A stretch of DNA of 22,500 nucleotides from Neocallimastix lanati (nom. inval.) (lineage: Eukaryota > Neocallimastigomycota > Neocallimastigomycetes > Neocallimastigales > Neocallimastigaceae). Where the stretch lies: NCBI GenBank assembly GCA_016946835.1, contig JACVTC010000004.1, positions 997,501 to 1,020,000 of the forward strand, in the 5' to 3' direction. The notes beneath the pieces are model-generated. The model searched no databases and had not been told where the DNA came from. It worked only from the letters and a program-made list of their open reading frames with translations. Shown piece by piece: positions 1-8,750 of this stretch; the stretch's first letter is position 1; each line of letters starts with the position of its first letter. A program made the translations under genes and the position numbers.

Positions 1-628
1 TGTTCTGCCATAATAAGATCTTTTATTGAAGTATTATGTGTAATTTTACTTACTTTTTTTTTTTTTTTTTTTTTTTTGTTTTTGCATTTTAAAATTGAAT
101 TTTTCATCAATAAATTTATAATAATTAATGAATAAGCATATTTTTTATAATAATGTAACAATATTTTCATGTACATTATATAATATTGATATATGTATAT
201 TTATATATATATAAAAAAAAAAAAAATACTTGGTAAATCTTCTATATAAGATTTATAATCCGAATTTTCTTCTAAAGGTTTATTTCTTCTCATTTTAAAA
301 TTATTTTCATATAAATAATATAAACCAAAATGTGAAATTAAATCCATATCTCCTGTTAATTTTTTCCTTGAGTTTTTTTCAGCTTCATAATCTTCATTAT
401 TTTTTATTTTATTGTTATTGTTATTGTTATTGTTTTTTATTTTTTATTTTTTATTTTTTATTTTTTATATTTATTATAGTTTTTATACAAATAACAGCAA
501 TAATAATAACAACAATAGTAATTGTAGTAAAAGAAATTATAATTAAAGAAATATTATATGATTTAAATTATTGAAAAATTTATTTTAATAAAATATTAAT
601 GAAATAAATGCTTATATAAATACAATTG

Positions 629-667
<39 letters not shown>

Positions 668-805
668 TTTTATACTGATTATATATATACTTTTATTTCT
701 TTTATCCTCTATAAAAAATAATGGGGCATTTAAATCTGGGGTTATAACTGGTGGTGGTGGTTGACCTTGAGTATTATTATTATTCATATCTTGAGTTGCA
801 TTCAT
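1..805 (-). CDS. MED19: Mediator complex subunit 19 (Med19/Rox3 family), 5' part, three exons, runs off left edge
   Basis: Med19 is a head-module subunit of Mediator, which links transcription factors to RNA polymerase II in the nucleus. Proposed exons on the minus strand are 805-691, 391-230 and 52 to beyond 1. Introns 690-392 and 229-53 both start GTAT, both are phase 1, and the reading frame stays open across both joins. Visible family marks are a proline stretch (residues 16-19) followed by an APLFFIED segment (27-34), which matches the PFYLMRE region of animal Med19. The core LTGDMDLISHFGLYYLY (50-66) corresponds to LTGSTNLITHYNLEHAY. YIEDLP (about 87-92) corresponds to FLPDLP, and NTSIKDLI (99-106) to NSSLRSLI. 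Family correspondences are from memory. The start at 805 is the first ATG of the open frame. The first acceptor is GAAG rather than TAG, but it is the first AG after a stretch of more than 200 nt with none. The alternative acceptor three codons later (exon start 382) keeps the same frame. The basic C-terminal tail is outside the window. Confidence 0.8.
392..690 (-). other. Intron 1 of Med19 with T36 and AAC/AAT tracts
   Basis: This intron starts GTATAT and ends GAAG. On the coding strand it contains an uninterrupted run of 36 T (plus-strand A at 629-664). Just before the acceptor it has AAAAAAT heptamers (about 427-468) and AAC-AAT repeats (about 412-430). The AAC/AAT stretch is in frame with exon 2 and would encode Asn if retained. 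No AG occurs between about 611 and 393, which supports the chosen acceptor. A plus-strand open frame through this region (332-574) is low-complexity antisense and is not called a gene. Confidence 0.6.
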
Positions 806-1373
806 TATTACTATTATTGTTATTATTGTTATTATTTCGTTTTATTTGTTTAATTATTATTAAATTCTGTAATACATATTTTTTTTTTTTAAATTTTATT
901 ATTTTTAATATTATTGTTATAAATTATTATCAATTTATTTTATTTATTTTAAAAAATGTTAATAATTGATTTTATAATTGTATAATTGTATTATTAAATA
1001 TTTTAAAATATTTTTTTATTTTTATTATTATTATTGCAAATTAATTAATAAACAAAAATATTTTTTTATTTAATTTTACTATCAGATTTCAATATACATG
1101 TGATGGTACTAACATTAATTTTAATAATAAAAAATATAAAAAAAAAAAAAAAAAAATTGATATAAAAATAAATTTTATTATTTTTTTTTTTAAATAAATA
1201 TATACATAAATATATTTTTTCAAAAAAAAAAGGTTAGAATAAATCTTATTTACCCAATCATATGAATAATTATACTAATTATTTTTACATTAATTTTGTT
1301 ATATTTTATTATTATTCTTTTTATTAATTTTTTATTACATTATTTATCAATCTAAATTAATGATTATAATTAC

Positions 1374-1442
1374 TATAAATAAGTCCACAATGTTTTAAAA
1401 AATAACAATTATAAATAATATAAATAAGTTCACAAGGTTTTA
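1374..1442. repeat. Direct repeat, two 24-bp copies 45 bp apart
   Basis: Copy 1 is at 1374-1397 and copy 2 at 1419-1442. Both read TATAAATAAGTYCACAAKGTTTTA (shown with the two mismatched positions as Y and K). The core holds more G and C than the surroundings, so the match is unlikely to be just shared AT-richness. It lies in the spacer, upstream of Med19 and downstream of SMG5. Function is unknown; it could be a regulatory element or a local duplication. Confidence 0.65.
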
Positions 1443-1497
1443 GATAATACTAATACTAATACTAATAACAATATAACTACAATAATAATAAATTAAA

Positions 1498-1536
<39 letters not shown>

Positions 1537-1565
1537 TTTACTTTTACTTTTATTTTTATTTTTTA

Positions 1566-1634
<69 letters not shown>

Positions 1635-1685
1635 TAATAAATAAAAAAATAATATATATAAATATATATAAATATATATATATAT
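1498..1685. repeat. Microsatellite cluster: (ATT)n, T19-A13, (TA)n
   Basis: Consecutive simple repeats are an ATT array at about 1498-1534, a T run at 1567-1585 running directly into an A run at 1586-1598, then a TA array at about 1599-1625. A second ATAAATATATAT-rich stretch ends beside the SMG5 stop codon. The T-A junction followed by TA repeats is self-complementary and could extrude as a cruciform or fold in RNA. It sits where the SMG5 3' UTR should be. Confidence 0.85.
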
Positions 1686-1692
1686 ATTCAGT

Positions 1693-3581
1693 TTAATTAT
1701 CGTTTCTTCTTTCCTGTCGCTTTTTAGCCATATATTTAATAAAGTTTTGTAAGGTCATACATTCGAAATCCATTTTAAATATTTCATGATATTTGATTAA
1801 TATTCTGTTATTTGTAACTAAAATTAATGGATATATTTTTTCATTATCAATAACGTTTGAATTTCCATTTCCATTTTCATTTTCGTTATTAATACTTATA
1901 ATTTTTTCAATTTCCTTTTTAGCCTTCTCATTAAAATAATTAAAACATTCAATTAAAGATTTATATTTTCTTGAAGGTTGATGATTGCGATAATAGCTAA
2001 TACTTTCAGCAATTTCATTATCTCTATCATTATTTTCTGAATTTCTATTGAATTCATTTTCAAATATTAAATCATCATTACTATCACTAAATATATTTTT
2101 AATTTTTTCTTCATTTAATGGATGTACATCATCAACTGATAAATCTAAATCTTCATCATTATCTAAATTATTTTTATCTTGATCTTTAAATAGATAGTAT
2201 TCTTCATAATTTATGCTTTGTTTTTCATCATTCTTTTGAATCTTTAAAAATTTATTTGGCTTATGAGAATATTGTTCAAGATAACGAATTGCTTCTCTTG
2301 CTCTGATATTAATTTTTGCATTTCCATTTTTTTGAATATCTATAACACTAATAACTATTAAATATATATATATATATAATATTAAAATAATAAATAGTTA
2401 GTTCAATATACTAATAAAAATAATAAAATAATAACATTATATATATATATATATATAAATTACCATTTAATGGAATTATAATTTTACAAGATTTTGAAGA
2501 AATCCATTTTTTCAAAAGTGGTAAATCATTAAGAATAATGTTTTCATCGATAACAACGTAAGGCTGGATTTTTTTAAATACTTTCTCTTTTAGATCTTCA
2601 ACTTGTTTTTTTAATCGTTCTTGTGCCATTAATTTTAAAAGTCTTGCTTTGTCTTTTTTCTTTTGAAATATATTAATATATTTAATAATTCATAATCATA
2701 AAATTTAATAAAATTATATTAATATTATATATATACATTATTCATATATTTATTAATTTATATGTTATTATTTATTTATTTATTTATTTATTAATTAATT
2801 ATATATATATATAAAAAAAAAAAAAGTTATCAATAATTTATAATTTACTTTATAATCTTCATCCATAATAATATATTTCTCATCAATTTCATCATATTTG
2901 TAATCATCTGGATATTTCTGAAAATTAATATATGTATATTAATATTTTATATTTATAAAATAATATTTAAATTTATAGCATTATATACATATAAATACTA
3001 TGATTGTTATATTAATATGATTACTTGAATAAGGAATTTAATAAAGGCTTGTATTCTTCCGATTCGAATATAAAATTGATTTCTGTTATTAAAACTTTTA
3101 TCATTATTTATAATTTGATTAATTGATTTGAAATCTATAGTTGAATAATAATTTCTTAATGGTAAAAATCCTAAAAGTTCACGATCTTCTGGTAAGTATT
3201 CAACAACATTTTCAATTTCAGTTATTGAATTTAATGAATTCATTAAATTAAAGATGGTTTTTTTGAAGTTTGTATAACTCTAATTATAGTAAAATTAATA
3301 TAATAATAAAATTAATATATATATATATATATTTTTTAAAAAAAAAAAGAAAAAAAAAACTGTAAATTAAAATCTTTATAATTTAATGCTTATATATTGC
3401 TTAATATATTATATTTTAATTTATACTTTTTCATTTTCTTCATAAACTTTTGAATAATGTTTATAAATACTTAATACTTCACTATTAGTTATAATCCATG
3501 AACAACATAAACTGATAGGTATTAAAAGTTGAAAAATAGAATTATTTTCATTATCTTTTTCATCAGCATTATTATTATTAC

Positions 3582-3612
<31 letters not shown>

Positions 3613-4183
3613 GTTATTATTGTTGTTATTATTATTATTATTATTGCCATTATTGTCAATTTCTTCATTATTAAATAAGAAATTAGTTAAATTATCATAA
3701 TTATTTATTATTTCATTTAATGATAAAATACTAGTAGTTAAATTTTCCATTATTAAAATAATGCAGATTGCTTGGTAATTTCTAATATTTTGACGAATTG
3801 ATGATGATTCTATATATATATAAATTTAATTGTTAATATTTTTTTAAAAATATATATATATCAAATATAATTATAACATGAAAATATATAAAATAATAAT
3901 AATAATAATATTGTTATTATTATTGTTATTATTTTTGTTATTATTATTATTTAAAAAAAAAAAAAAAAATTAAGCAAACCCGTCATCTTAGAATTCTCGT
4001 TTAATAAATATATATAAGCAATTAATATTATATAAATTTCCTTAATTATTTCTATTCTGTTGAAATATGGTATATTTGTATCATTAACTATACTTAAAAT
4101 TGCTTTAGATATGCGATGATAAATATTTTTGAAATCTCTAAAGGATTTAATTGCATAAAAGAATATAAATCATTAATATTAAT

Positions 4184-4224
<41 letters not shown>

Positions 4225-5134
4225 GAAAAAAAAAAGATAAAAAAACAATTATTTTTTATATACCCTTGAGTTGTTGAATCCTTGTGAAGTATCTTGAAAA
4301 ATATTAATAATTCTCTCAAATTATCATTTCTAAATATAAATTGATAGAAATAATTGTGAATATTCATTGTATAGAATTTCTAAATTATATTTATATTATT
4401 ATAAAAGTTACATATATAATGGTTGCTGTGGGTTTTCTAAAATACGCATATAAAAAGTTTCCAAATTTTCTTTTGACATTGGATGAGGATAAAATTTACA
4501 ATAGCTATTAATAATTTTATATTTATATTTATATAATTATATTATTAATATTTTATATTATTTAATTTTCTTTGAAAAATATATTATTATTTATTTATTT
4601 ATTATTTATTATTTATTAATATTATCTATTATCATTATTGTTATTGTTTTTATTATTAATATTATTATTATTATGAATTAAAAATAAACACTAATCAATA
4701 ATTACCTTAATAAATACCAATAAATCATACTCAAATAATTATTACGATAAGTTTCAATCATTGCAATTTGAGCATTTGGTTTTCCTGAATTAATTTTATT
4801 TATTCATTTATATAATTTTAATAAGTAACAATTAATATCAATATTATTAAATTAATGGTAAAAAAATTAAATGTTTATATACCATTATCAGGAAATATTG
4901 AATAAGCTTTTTGGTATGTACTTAAAGCATAATTCCAATTTTTTTCCTCTAATGAACTGTACATCATTTTATATCTCACTATTTTTCAATAATATAAGTT
5001 TAATGTATTATTTTATTATTATTATATATATATATATTTGTAAAATAATTCAAATTAAATTAAATTATGTTAAATTAAATTAAATTAAATTAAATTATAT
5101 TAAATTAAATTAAATTAATTAATTTAAATTAGAT

Positions 5135-5173
<39 letters not shown>

Positions 5174-6131
5174 ATATCACCAAGAAATATAAGATTTTTA
5201 TGAACAGAAAAAAAATATATTTCATTGGAGTTTTTATTAATTTTCCTTGGTTCATTTAATTTAAGCATTTCTTTATTATTGTAAATATAATTTTTTTTAT
5301 AAAATATAATATATATATTTATTTAGTTCAACTTTATAAAAAATTAAAAATAAGGTATTAATGGAATTTATTTTATTGATAAATAACATTATATATTACC
5401 AATTCCTTGATTTTTATTGTATTTTTTATTTAATACTAATTTTAAATTTAATAATTTATAATATGAAGTAATTTTTTCTAAATAATTTTGAAATTTCCAA
5501 AGATTATTTTCTATATATCGATTTGAATTTCTTCTATTTGGCTAATACCAATATTATTAACAATAAAAATTACAACAACGATATTAATATATATACGAAT
5601 TATATGAATAATTAATAACAATAATAATCTTTATAATTAATATAATACTTTATTTCTATTTATAATATCTAAAATATTTAATTATTACTTTATTTATAGA
5701 AGATCTCCAGTATTCCACTTCTGAATAAAATAAATTCCATAATTTATTATCCACATCTTGAGAAATCGCGTATTCCAAATTTAATGATAAAATTTTTTCA
5801 TAATGTTCAATTAGACTACCAAAATATAATAAATATCCATTAGTAAATATATAAGTAGTGTAAGTATAAAGTTTATTATATATATATAGTAAAATTAAAG
5901 TAATTCGGTACTTTACATTAATTTTAAAAGTCTTGGGTCATTACTTTTAGTCTTTAATTGATTCTCATAGTTCTTTATTGCTCTAATAAATTATTTTTAA
6001 AATATTATTATGTAATATAATAATAAAAAAAACTATTTTTAAAAACTTATAAAAATATAAATTAAAACTTACAAAGAAAGATAGTCAATTGAAGATTTTA
6101 ACTTTGCTTCAGAGTCTGTTAAATTGCTCAT
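1693..6131 (-). CDS. SMG5: SMG5/EST1-family nonsense-mediated decay factor with C-terminal PIN domain, 15 exons, 849 aa
   Basis: SMG5/6/7 proteins bind phosphorylated UPF1 through a 14-3-3-like/TPR N-terminal domain and promote decay of aberrant mRNA. Exons are 6131-6073, 5982-5917, 5815-5689, 5541-5400, 5270-5172, 4978-4883, 4784-4706, 4504-4412, 4329-4264, 4137-3980, 3809-3427, 3279-3025, 2917-2849, 2659-2464 and 2354-1693. Phases match at all 14 joins and the total is 2550 nt. Visible EST1 marks are LWNLFYSEVEYWR (about 67-79), LIFLGDILRYK (about 157-167), then the helical repeat around NYALSTYQKAYSIFPDNG. An Asn run lies at about 381-408, followed by the family motif LPEDRELLGFLPL (485-497). 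The PIN domain runs from about 598 to near the end: VVIDEN, LPLLKKWISS, IIIPLNVISVID, ARE-AIRYLEQ. This matches SMG5 more than SMG6. The first acidic residue is kept (D602), but the SMG6-type TDD motif reads TNN (LVTNNRIL), so nuclease activity is doubtful. SMG6 or SMG7 identity is less likely. The exon 8/9 join is the weakest. Confidence 0.88.
3569..3659 (-). repeat. AAT-dominated repeat encoding an Asn run in SMG5 exon 11
   Basis: On the coding strand this is mostly AAT with scattered AAC, AGT, GGC and GAC codons, and it encodes about two dozen asparagines broken by a few Ser, Gly and Asp. It lies between the helical EST1 domain and the LPEDRELLGFLPL block, so it is probably a flexible linker. 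It is less regular than the AAT/AAC tract of the giant gene to the right. Confidence 0.85.
4138..4263 (-). other. SMG5 intron 9 with T15-A25 inverted repeat
   Basis: This intron starts GTATAT and ends TAG. It contains a T run (4185-4199) running directly into an A run (4200-4224), followed by a second A run after one G. The two halves are perfectly self-complementary for 15 bp and could form a hairpin in the pre-mRNA. It could equally be two adjacent slippage-prone homopolymers, and the exact lengths are vulnerable to sequencing error. Confidence 0.6.
4979..5171 (-). other. SMG5 intron 5 with (TAAAT)n and A31
   Basis: This intron separates the two halves of the conserved LGDILRYK motif of SMG5 (donor after GATATAT, acceptor TAG at 4981-4979). 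It is built mostly of a TAAAT pentanucleotide array at about 5049-5115 and a 31-base A run at 5138-5168. The repeat occupies more than half the intron. Confidence 0.75.
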
Positions 6132-6799
6132 ATTAAAAACATTAATTTAATTATTTATAATTTTCTTTTAATTATACTATAAGCATATAGCAATTGTTAT
6201 TTTTTTTTTTAATATTTTTTAAATTTTATTTTTATTTTTGGAGAATAAATTTTATAATAAAAAAAATAATAATAATTATAAATTATAAAATATAATTATT
6301 ATTAAAATTTTTAATATTTTACAAATTGTAAATTATTAAAAATATACATATTGATATATAAATATAATTCAATCATAATAAAAAAGGTTAAGTATTTTCA
6401 AAGTAAATAATGTATACCAAAAAAATTGTATTTCAAATATATTTAGTACATATTGTTAAAATAATCACATTTTATTTTATATTTTTATATTATTAAAATT
6501 ATATTTTTATATTCTTATATTATTATCAATATTATATTTTTATCTTATATTAATATTTTATTCTTATATTTTTATGTTGTGTAACATTTATCTATGTGTA
6601 TTAATTCATAGAATTATCACATGATTAAATATGTAATTTTTACTATAAAAATAATTATTTTTATTATCTTAAAAAAATGAGTTCTTTACATTAATAAAAT
6701 TTATGTATTAAATAAATACAAAAATAAATAAAGTTTATTATAAAAAACACACATACTTTTCTCACATATCAAATGAATAATATATTCTTAATAAATAAT

Positions 6800-6995
6800 A
6801 TATACATTAAATAAGTATTTCCATTAAATTAAAATTATAATACTTATATTAAATATTTCAATAAATATTTTCATTAAATAAATAATATTTTCATAAATAA
6901 GTAATAAACAAGCAAAATTTAAATAATATTTTCATTAAACAAGAAATATTTAAATAACGTTTTCATTAAATAAGTAATATATTCATTAAATAATA
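6800..6995. repeat. Dispersed degenerate TTTCATTAAATAAGTAAT repeats
   Basis: At least six copies of CATTAAA in the same orientation occur at about 6805, 6822, 6872, 6933, 6964 and 6984. Most are preceded by TTT or ATT and followed by TAAGTAAT, TAAATAAT or CAAGAAAT. Spacing is irregular (roughly 17-61 bp), so this is a degenerate repeat cluster rather than a clean tandem array. It lies about 0.7 kb upstream of SMG5 and 1.8 kb upstream of the giant gene. Confidence 0.5.
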
Positions 6996-7660
6996 TTTAT
7001 ATATAAATATTAATTATTAAAAAAATTACACTTAAAATATCTTAAATATGTTGTGATAATGTGTATTAAAGTTTTAAAAATATTTATTTTTAAATAAGAA
7101 ATACGGAATTAATAATCAATTCTGTACCACGAATGTAAAGAATTAATATTTAGAATTAATCATTTTTTTTTTTTTTATTTTTTAAAATTTGCCAATATAT
7201 AAATAAATGATTTTATTACAAACTTTGAAGCCTATTTAAGAAATATGATATTAACAACATAATCTTTATTATTAATTTCATTGTATTAATAATAAGAATT
7301 ACATTATTAATCAATTTTAAAAAAATGTTTTTATTATAAATTTTTAAAATTATAAATATTTGATTTGTTTCTGAAGTTGATTTAAAAAGTTTAATAATCA
7401 CTATAATGAAAATTTATATAAAATCTAAAACTTTAAATGGAATTAAAATATTAATTAAAAAAAAAAATTAGTTTTTAATAATAAATGTATAATAAGTAAA
7501 TAAATAAATAAATTATACTATAAATTTATATTTATATTTATATATTTTTTTTATCTTTCCTCTATTTTGTTTTATTTATTTTATTTTTTTGTCTTGTTTT
7601 TTTATATAGCTATTGATATAATATTTTTATAAATATTTTTATATTTTATTCTTTTTTTTT

Positions 7661-7708
7661 CTTCAGTTCTTTTTTTTTTTTTAGTTTTTTTTTTTAGTTT
7701 TTTTTTCT

Positions 7709-7746
<38 letters not shown>

Positions 7747-7757
7747 TTTTTTTTTCT

Positions 7758-7795
<38 letters not shown>

Positions 7796-7843
7796 TTTTT
7801 TTTTCTTCAGTTCTTTTTTTTCTTCAGTTTTCTTTTTCTCCAG
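7661..7843. repeat. Pyrimidine-rich tandem repeat, about 46-49 bp unit with CTTCAGTTCT boxes
   Basis: CTTCAGTTCT occurs at 7661, 7707, 7756 and 7805, giving periods of 46, 49 and 49 bp. Truncated copies follow at 7822 (CTTCAG) and 7838 (CTCCAG). Between the boxes lie long T runs interrupted by single TAG triplets. The plus strand is almost purely pyrimidine for about 180 bases. Each box looks like a 3' splice site (polypyrimidine plus CAG) on the plus strand, but no exon follows. Confidence 0.85.
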
Positions 7844-8560
7844 TTTAAAAAAAAGTTAGTATTTATATTATCATCATATATTAATAATGTGGATAAAATA
7901 ATATTTTTTAAATTTATTATTTTATATTATAACATTTATTTTATATTTTATAACATTTTTCATTTCATTTTATTTCATTTTATTATATTTTATTTTTATT
8001 TTAAATTAAAAAGTTTATATTTTGAAAATATTTCTTATATATTAACAATGTACTACTTTTATATTATTGAATAAATTAAATATTTTATATTAAATAATAT
8101 TAAATAATATAAATAATATAAGAAGTATAAATTAATTAAAAAATATATTTTATAGGTTGAAAATAAATATTTTATTATTTATTTATATAAAATAAATATA
8201 ATCTAATATATATTATATATAATATTTATTTATATATAATATTAATTTTTATTTTTATTGTAATTATTGGCTATCAGTTATTATTTATTAGTTATGTATT
8301 ATTTATTTATTATTATTTATTATTCAATTATTTATTATACTATTATTTATTTAATTTCATATTATTAATTTATTAATTATTTATTAATAATTTTTAATAA
8401 TTTATTTATTATTTATTTATTTATTATTTTTTAACAAAAAAAAAAAAAAACTATTAATTAAAAAAAATTTTTTATAAGTTTGAAAATTTTAAAAAAAATT
8501 ATATTCACAAACAATTTAAAGAGGATATCAATATTTTTTTTTATTATTTTTTTTTTTATT

Positions 8561-8613
8561 ATAATTAGTTATAATTTATTTTTTTTTATAATTGGTTATA
8601 ATTTATTTTTTTT
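8561..8613. repeat. 26-bp direct duplication upstream of the giant gene
   Basis: Two adjacent copies of ATAATTRGTTATAATTTATT followed by a T run lie at about 8561-8587 and 8588-8613, differing at one base (A or G). They end about 140 bp before the start codon of the giant gene, in its presumed promoter or leader. The GTTATAA core could be a paired binding site, but in this composition chance duplication by slippage is equally likely. Confidence 0.6.
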
Positions 8614-8750
8614 ATAAAAAATATGAATGTATATATTATAGAAAAATGAAAAAACTCTTTTTTAATTAAATATCTTTTAATTTTTTAATATAAATTAAAT
8701 TTTAATATTTAAAATCAATACAAATTATTTAATATTAATTTTATACTAAA

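Larger units (their letters stand above)
806..1692. other. Intergenic spacer between Med19 promoter side and SMG5 3' end
   Basis: This should hold the Med19 promoter (Med19 starts at 805, reading left) and the SMG5 3' UTR and terminator (SMG5 stops at 1693). I see no coding frame. It consists of AT-rich sequence, poly-T/poly-A runs, a diverged 24-bp direct repeat at 1374-1442 and a cluster of microsatellites at about 1500-1685. Base composition is too extreme to place a TATA box or poly(A) signal with any confidence. Confidence 0.6.
6132..8750. other. Divergent intergenic region between SMG5 and the giant coiled-coil gene
   Basis: The region contains both presumptive promoters (SMG5 starts at 6131 going left, the giant gene at 8751 going right). 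I see no supported gene. Open frames at 7216-7401 (minus) and 7889-8074 (plus) are Phe/Ile/Tyr-rich low-complexity translations. The region contains CATTAAATAA-type repeats (about 6800-7000), a pyrimidine-rich tandem array with CTTCAGTTCT boxes (7661-7843), many ATTTATTTATT stretches (about 8280-8430), and a 27-bp-period duplication (8561-8613). Up to three distinct repeat families in one divergent spacer may be promoter architecture or neutral slippage products. Confidence 0.55.

Noticed and set aside
332-574. 80-aa plus-strand ORF with hydrophobic, Tyr/Cys/Phe-rich sequence
   Set aside because: It is antisense to Med19 exon 2 and intron 1 and arises from TTATTG and TTTTTTA repeats; no gene-like composition.
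751-969. 72-aa plus-strand ORF, poly-Leu
   Set aside because: It overlaps Med19 exon 1 on the other strand and reads TTA/TTG repeats; low-complexity artefact.
4179-4367. 62-aa minus-strand ORF as an independent small gene
   Set aside because: Its middle is SMG5 exon 9; the tail is intron 9 (poly-A/poly-T) read-through. It is part of the larger gene.
4871-5083. 70-aa plus-strand ORF
   Set aside because: Antisense to SMG5 exon 6 and repeat-rich intron 5; the opposite strand carries the conserved EST1 motif.
7661-7843. CRISPR-like array from the evenly spaced CTTCAGTTCT boxes
   Set aside because: The spacers are T homopolymers rather than unique sequence, and the host is a eukaryote.
7216-8074. 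Small ORFs at 7216-7401 (minus) and 7889-8074 (plus)
   Set aside because: Ile/Lys/Phe/Tyr-rich translations of AT-rich spacer with no motif, splice partner or composition shift.
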